In this document: piece after piece, positions 59,311-64,000 of the stretch
Position numbering within the stretch: the first letter of the stretch is position 1
Layout of the letters: every line of letters starts with the position of its first letter
Notes under the pieces: model-generated
What the model saw: only the letters and a program-made list of their open reading frames with translations
Databases searched by the model: none
What the model was told of the DNA's origin: nothing
Translations under genes and position numbers: made by a program
Assembly: GCF_036850765.1 (NCBI RefSeq)
Contig: NC_089491.1
Coordinates: 86,956,740-87,020,739, forward strand
DNA length: 64,000 bases
DNA from: Saccopteryx bilineata
Lineage: Eukaryota; Chordata; Mammalia; Chiroptera; Emballonuridae
Reading direction: 5' to 3'

Positions 59311-60010
59311 AATGTTTGCTCCTATAACAAATTGCCACAAACATACTGGCTTGATTCAATACAAATTTATTATCTTACAACTCTGGAGGTCATAGCTTTC
59401 TCTGGGAAAAATTTAAGGTGTCAGCAAGGCTGTGTTCCTTTTGGAGGTTCTAGGAGAAAAGCTTGGTTTTCATATTTTTGAGGCCATTTGTATTCTTTAG
59501 TTCCTGTGCCATTTATGTGTTTTCAAAGCCAAGAGTGTAGCACAGTTACCATATTTCCCCATGTATAAGACACACCATTTTTCAAAAAAATTGTGGTCTA
59601 AAAACTGGGTGTGTCTTATACAGTGGCTGTCGAGACATTTAAGAAGTGTGACATTTCAAATGACATAGATGGAATTTAGGATGAGGCAGTATATGAAGAC
59701 AGTGGTTAGTCATCAGACAGAGATGAGGAGTTATATAAATTTTATGATGAATAAAAATTGAGTTCAATAACTTTATGTAATATGTTTCTTTTCAAATTTT
59801 GGGCCCCAAAATTAAGGTGTGTTTTATATATGGAGAAATATGGTATATATCTCTCTCTCTGTCTTCTGCTTCTCTGCTTCAGTTACAGAAGCCCTTTCAT
59901 TATAGCAATCTCATTCTGTGTGTATGCAGCCCTGCCATAATCCAGGGAATCACAGTGAACCTCAAACAACCTTCAGCCTCATAATTCCCATCTCTGCTGC
60001 TCTGTCTGTT
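59311..60010 (+). repeat. Old mammal-wide interspersed repeat, split by a MITE
   Basis: CTCCTATAACAAATTGCCACAAACATACTGG ... TTATTATCTTACAACTCTGGAGG ... AAGGTGTCAGCAAGGCTGTGTTCC is a well-known diverged mammalian consensus (I cannot give its family name reliably). It continues after the MITE with TCTCTGTCTTCTGCTTC ... CCATAATCCAGGG. Confidence 0.55.
59549..59843 (+). mobile_element. 295-bp pogo/Tigger-like DNA transposon remnant
   Basis: Inverted ends CCATATTTCCCCATGTATAAGACACACC and (complement of right) CCATATTTCTCCATATATAAAACACACC match over 28 bp with three or four mismatches; TA flanks both ends (59547-59548 and 59844-59845). The interior has an acidic patch in one frame (DSG, SSDRDEELYKFYDE at about 59698-59756) that recalls the acidic C-terminal tail of pogo/Tigger transposases. 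It is an internally deleted, inactive copy. Confidence 0.78.
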
Positions 60011-60510
60011 CAACCCCTCTAAGTGCTTCAAATTCTGATTCTTCTTTTTGAACTTCATAGAAATGCTAGGTTCTATTCAGTTTCAATTCTCTGCTCCATA
60101 ATTGGAAAACTGTCCCCAGGTAGAGAGTAAAGGTGTTATTGAGATTACCAAAGATTCCGTCTTCTCAGAAATTATACTATTCTAATACTTCTTGTTCAAT
60201 GCCAGAAAACTTTTTTGGATCATATATTTTATTCAAGATTGTGGTTATTTATAATTAATGACTAGTTCTTTATCAATAACTTTATTATAACAAAATAGGA
60301 CAAAAACTTTCAGTAAAAATTTTAGATGATAGCCATCACAACATTTCTGAACTTTGGAAATTCTATGACCTTTTCTAAGATATATGGTAATTACTACTTA
60401 CTATCACTTCAAGTAGACTCTTTTATGGCAATGTTCATAGAGAACAGATTAGAATATTTTAAACACTTTTAAGAGGGCAAATGAGAGTCTAAATTTAAAT
60501 TAAAATATAA
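60011..60510. other. Unassigned sequence
   Basis: AT-rich with no recognisable gene or repeat. Confidence 0.45.
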
Positions 60511-60513
60511 TCA

Positions 60514-60818
60514 GCCATACCAGGCGGTGACACAGTGAATAGAGCATCAGACTGGGACTCGGAGGATCCAGGTTCAAAACCCCAAGGTCGCCAGCTTGCA
60601 TGTAGACTCATCTGGTTTGAACAAAGCTCACCAGCTTGAGCCCGAGGTCTCTGGCTTGTGCAAAGGGACACTAGGTCTGCTATAGTCTGTAGTCAAGGCA
60701 CATGTGATGAAGCAATCAATGAACAACTAAGATACCACAACAAAGAATTGATGCTTCTCTTCTCTCTCCCTGTCTGTCTGTCTCTATCGGTCCCTCTCCT
60801 GTCTCTGTCACACAAAAA
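60514..60818 (+). mobile_element. tRNA-derived SINE, family 1
   Basis: GCCATACCAGGCGGTGACACAG head, AGGTCGCCAGCTTGCATG, GGCACATGTGATGAAGCAATC, (TCTG)n-type tail. TSD not clear because the flanks are A/T-rich. Confidence 0.88.
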
Positions 60819-61169
60819 ATATATAATATTAATAATCATGTGTGCTTGTAAACATGTAAATACTATATAGACTAAAACTAACTGTGTGTGCAACTCACAA
60901 TTTTTTGATGGACCAGGGCAAATATTTTTGAAAATGGAATTTAAATACATCTTAATCTCATTAAATTGGGAGAGTGAGATGAGGAATAAATGTTTTTTGA
61001 ATCGTGAAAATGATGTGTTCATGTTCTCTAGAAAGAATTCATGCTACTAATACTTCAATTTAACTCCTTCATCACTTAATTAGTATGTATTGTACATTTC
61101 TATATGTAAGAATATGTAGATTCACAAATTACCTTTGAAAAGCTTTATAATACTTCATTTTATAAATAG

Positions 61170-61470
61170 ACCATTTTATAAATAATCCATGAAGTTTAAT
61201 TTAATTCTCTTTTGACGAACAGTTAGACTACTTCTGGATTTTTCTCTCTTATTACAGTTAACTAAAAAAATGAGATATTCTTATACCTATTGTACATTTA
61301 CATAGTATACTTGTGTATATATTTCAGAAAGAAACATTCCTAGAAATAAAAGTGTTATGTAGAAAAGTTAGACATATTTTAACATATGAAGCAGTGACAC
61401 AGTACTCTTAAAAATTTATAGTGACTTTCACTCCCACAATGTTTCTCTAATAATAAACATTTAGATATTG
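61170..61470 (-). repeat. Old L1M fragment, antisense
   Basis: AGACTACTTCTGGATTTTTCTC ... AGAAACATTCCTAGAAATAAAAGTG ... ACTTTCACTCCCACAATGTTTC matches the reversed old L1 ORF2 3' region ('GGATAAATTCCTAGAAGTGGAATTGCTGGG ... TACACTCCCACCA'). Confidence 0.55.
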
Positions 61471-61890
61471 TTAGGTAAAGTTTGTCTAAAGATAGAGTGC
61501 TTCCAAAGGCAAACCATCATTTAACATGCTTTTTAAATTTTAAATGTTAGACAGCAGATATATATTGCTTTAATTATTTCATATTTGGCATAAGTTTTAA
61601 TGTATAATATCTATATGTATTTCTTTTGTAATAATTTTCCACTGAGCTACTAAATTTTTTCTGTGTTGGTACATCTTGAATTTATTACTTACTATATAAC
61701 TTTGGTAAATTAATTTAAAAATTAGTCAATATTTTAGTATACTTATTTATCAAATGAGAATAAAAATAGTGCATTTTTACCATATTAATATTATAATTAT
61801 AGAAGATAGCAAATAATATTAGCTATTTCTCAGTATATTTGCCATGATAATTCTTGGTACTTCATATGTATGTCAAATAATTCTATTTTT

Positions 61891-62222
61891 TTAAGTAAGA
61901 GGAGGGGTGATAGAGAGAAAGAGTCATGCTTGCACCCTAACCAGGACTCACCTTGCAACCACTGTCTAGAGCCGCTCAAATCAGCAAAGCTATCCTTAGT
62001 GCCTGAGGCCAATGATGAGACCAACCAAGCTATCCTCAGTACCTGGGGCTGATGCCCAAACCAATAGAGCCATTGGCTGAAGAAGGGGAAGAGGGAAAAA
62101 TGAGGGAGAAGTAGGGGAAGAGAAACAGATAGTCATTTCTCATATGCCCTGACCAGGAATCTAACTGGGGATATCCAAACACCAGGCCGTCACTCTTTCC
62201 CCTGAGCCAACCATCCAAGACC
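61891..62222 (-). mobile_element. tRNA-derived SINE, family 4
   Basis: Minus-strand copy with AGGAGGGGTGATAGAGAG, GCCAATGATGAGACCAACC, ATGCCCAAACCAATAGAGCC, TGCCCTGACCAGGAATCTAAC and a mutated head. TSD ATAATTC(T/C)ATTTTT at 61877-61890 and 62225-62238 (13 of 14). Confidence 0.85.
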
Positions 62223-63545
62223 ATATAATTCCATTTTTAATGCCTTGTCATGAAAACCTTAACAAGTTTTAATTTGATTATATTCAAAGTTATCCATCTC
62301 TCCTTTAATAGCTCTGATTATTCTTGGTATTTTGAAGCATTTTTCATTCTAACTTAAAAAATATATTTAGCTGTATTTTATTCTAATAATTAAGGAATAA
62401 TTTTTTGCATTTATATATTTGATATTCATAAACTTCATTTTTTATGATATGTATATATATTATATATATATATATATCTGTGTTAGGGTAGCATTACGTA
62501 GTTAATTTTAATTTTCTAATCTCAGTCATCATTCAGTTGTTCAAAGTCTGGATACCTATTTTTCAAAAAAATTTTGCTCTTCTTGTACCAGTAAATAATG
62601 TACCTTCAGTTATTCTTATTTTATAAAATATGCTAATACCTAATAGAACTACATCCTCATTTTTTAAGAAGTTTACTGATTATTTTCTTACGTGTTTTTT
62701 TCTCAGGAAATGTTTTAAATCATTTCCTCAAGCTCCAAGAAATATTTCAAAATTCTCTGTGACATTGCATGTATTTATAAATTTGGAGAAATAATACATG
62801 TATAATATAGAGTTCTCTGTTCTGTGAAAGGATTGTACTTTCCCTTTTTATTAGTTTTTCAATTATGTACTTCAGTAGTATTAATATCTTCCTTACATAC
62901 ACTATAAACATTTCTTCTACATTTCTTCACCAAGTATTTCACCATTGTCTACAAGAAAACATGATCTTTTTAAAATTATAGCAATAAACTTACTAGCATT
63001 TGTTATTAGAAAAAATACTGTTTTATATAACTTTCACCACCAGCCAATACATTATCTTTTTACATTTGCTTATAATTTCCTAGCTACCTCTCTTCAGGTT
63101 CTCTAATATCCAGTCAAATCTTCTACCAGTTATGATAATATTATATTCAACTTCTCAATATCCTTTTCTTAGAGAAAGTGTACATTTAATTGTATAATAT
63201 TAAGATATTAATAAGGCATAGATGCTTGGTTTTATCAAACATAATTTTAGCACAAAATATATCATTATGTGTTATTCTCTTTGACTTGTTAATTTGATAT
63301 ATTTTCATTAATAATTTCACAAAATTATATAATTTACATTTTTAATAATCCTGTCATTTTTATTTTATTGCTATATATGACATCTACTTTTATTTTTATT
63401 ATTTTTTGATAATCTTTAATTTTACAGATTTAGAGATGTATATATCTAATATGTTCTCTTTCTGAAATTTTTGAAAAATTTTAGTATATTAATCATTAAT
63501 ACTTTGGATATAGATTCCCTATTGTCCATCCTTTTCTCCTGACCT
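62223..63545 (-). repeat. AT-rich DNA, probably old antisense L1
   Basis: TATCATTATGTGTTATTCTCTTTGACTTGTTAATTTGATATATTTTCATTAAT (near 63260-63313) resembles the reversed L1 ORF2 RT region. A (TA)n run lies at about 62452-62476. No coding frame. Confidence 0.4.
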
Positions 63546-63556
63546 TTCTATTTTTT

Positions 63557-63811
63557 GTGTGTGTATGACAGAGACAGAGAGAGGGACAGTTAGGAACAGA
63601 CAGACAGGAAGGGAGAGAGATGAGAAGCGTCAATTCTTTGTTGCAGCACTTACTTTTTCATTGATTGCTTTCTCATATGTGCCTTCACTAGAGGGCTGCA
63701 GCAGAGTGAGTGACCACTTGTTCAAGGTAGCAACTTTGAGCTCAGGGTCCTGAACCTGGGTCCTCTGCATCCCAGTCCAACGCTCTATCCACTGTGCCAC
63801 TGCCTCGTCAA
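63557..63811 (-). mobile_element. tRNA-derived SINE, family 1
   Basis: Minus-strand copy: (GT)n tail remnant, GAGAGATGAGAAGCGTCAATTC, TTTTTCATTGATTGCTTTCTC and head ending ACTGCCTCGTCAACC. Shorter body (one or two units missing compared with the 330-bp copies). Confidence 0.85.
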
Positions 63812-64000
63812 CCTCAATTTTTTTGGTGGGGGTATTAACCAGACAAGGCAATTGTGCTTTCTCTCTGTTTGTTACTCCTGTTTTAACAGAAAACTACTAT
63901 TCTTTTATCTTTGGAATTTTCTTTTCCTCAATTATTTGCCCAGCTATACAATGGTTCCACTAGAACTTAGTTGAAAGACTAGAGTTTGATTGTTCAAAAC

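Noticed and set aside
1..64000. CRISPR arrays, operons, bacterial promoters
   Set aside because: Composition, SINEs, LINEs and LTRs show a mammalian nuclear genome; the repeats are dispersed or microsatellites, with no regular spacers.

Overview
This window reads as repeat-dense intergenic (or deep intronic) DNA from a mammal, most likely a bat (Chiroptera). No host protein-coding gene, tRNA gene or rRNA gene could be recognised. The open reading frames are short and belong to transposons, cross SINEs or microsatellites, or look like chance frames in AT-rich DNA. The bat assignment rests on many copies of tRNA-derived SINEs of the Ves-like kind (tRNA head, body of short repeated units, pyrimidine-rich CTCTCTGTC tail), together with a Helitron whose coding remnant resembles the HeliBat group. 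Family-level placement is open: the commonest SINEs are not the textbook vespertilionid Ves sequence, while Helitrons in mammals are best known from vespertilionids.

Layout. 1-1207: a nearly complete, decayed Helitron on the minus strand. 2.9-3.3 kb: a GC-rich SINE with a clear target site duplication (TSD). 6.0-13.1 kb: one LINE-1 ORF2 relic (plus strand) interrupted by about 4.3 kb of foreign DNA bounded by two related SINEs, and by two further SINEs. 13.3-18.9 kb: a SINE-dense stretch with (GA)n and (TA)n tracts and a possible MITE. 20.0-20.4 kb: a young 5'-truncated L1 with an 18-bp perfect TSD. 22.9-36.1 kb: AT-rich DNA almost free of lineage-specific SINEs, with only ancient MIR, L1 and Ves-like relics. 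36.3-39.2 kb: a near full-length HAL1 (half-L1: 5'UTR, ORF1, 3'UTR, no ORF2) carrying one SINE and one 73-bp MITE. 39.4-42.8 kb: a MaLR-type LTR, a long SINE and a 5'-truncated L1. 48.9-54.2 kb: SINEs, a 352-bp hAT MITE with 8-bp TSD, L1 fragments on both strands and a probable solo LTR. 55-56.4 kb: long pyrimidine microsatellites. 57.7-63.8 kb: MaLR LTR, antisense old L1, a pogo/Tigger-like MITE nested in an older repeat, and more SINEs.

The parts work as a transposition record, not a pathway: LINE-1 machinery supplied the reverse transcription that placed the SINEs, while Helitron, hAT and mariner/pogo-like DNA transposons show cut-and-paste or rolling-circle activity that is rare in most mammals but known in bats. 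The most unusual structure is the 4.3-kb SINE-bounded insertion at 7306-11610. Its flanks look 'crossed': the sequence before SINE 1 reappears after SINE 2, and the sequence after SINE 1 resembles that before SINE 2. This is what homologous integration of a circular DNA into a resident SINE would leave. Family assignments are from memory of repeat consensus sequences and no database search was run.
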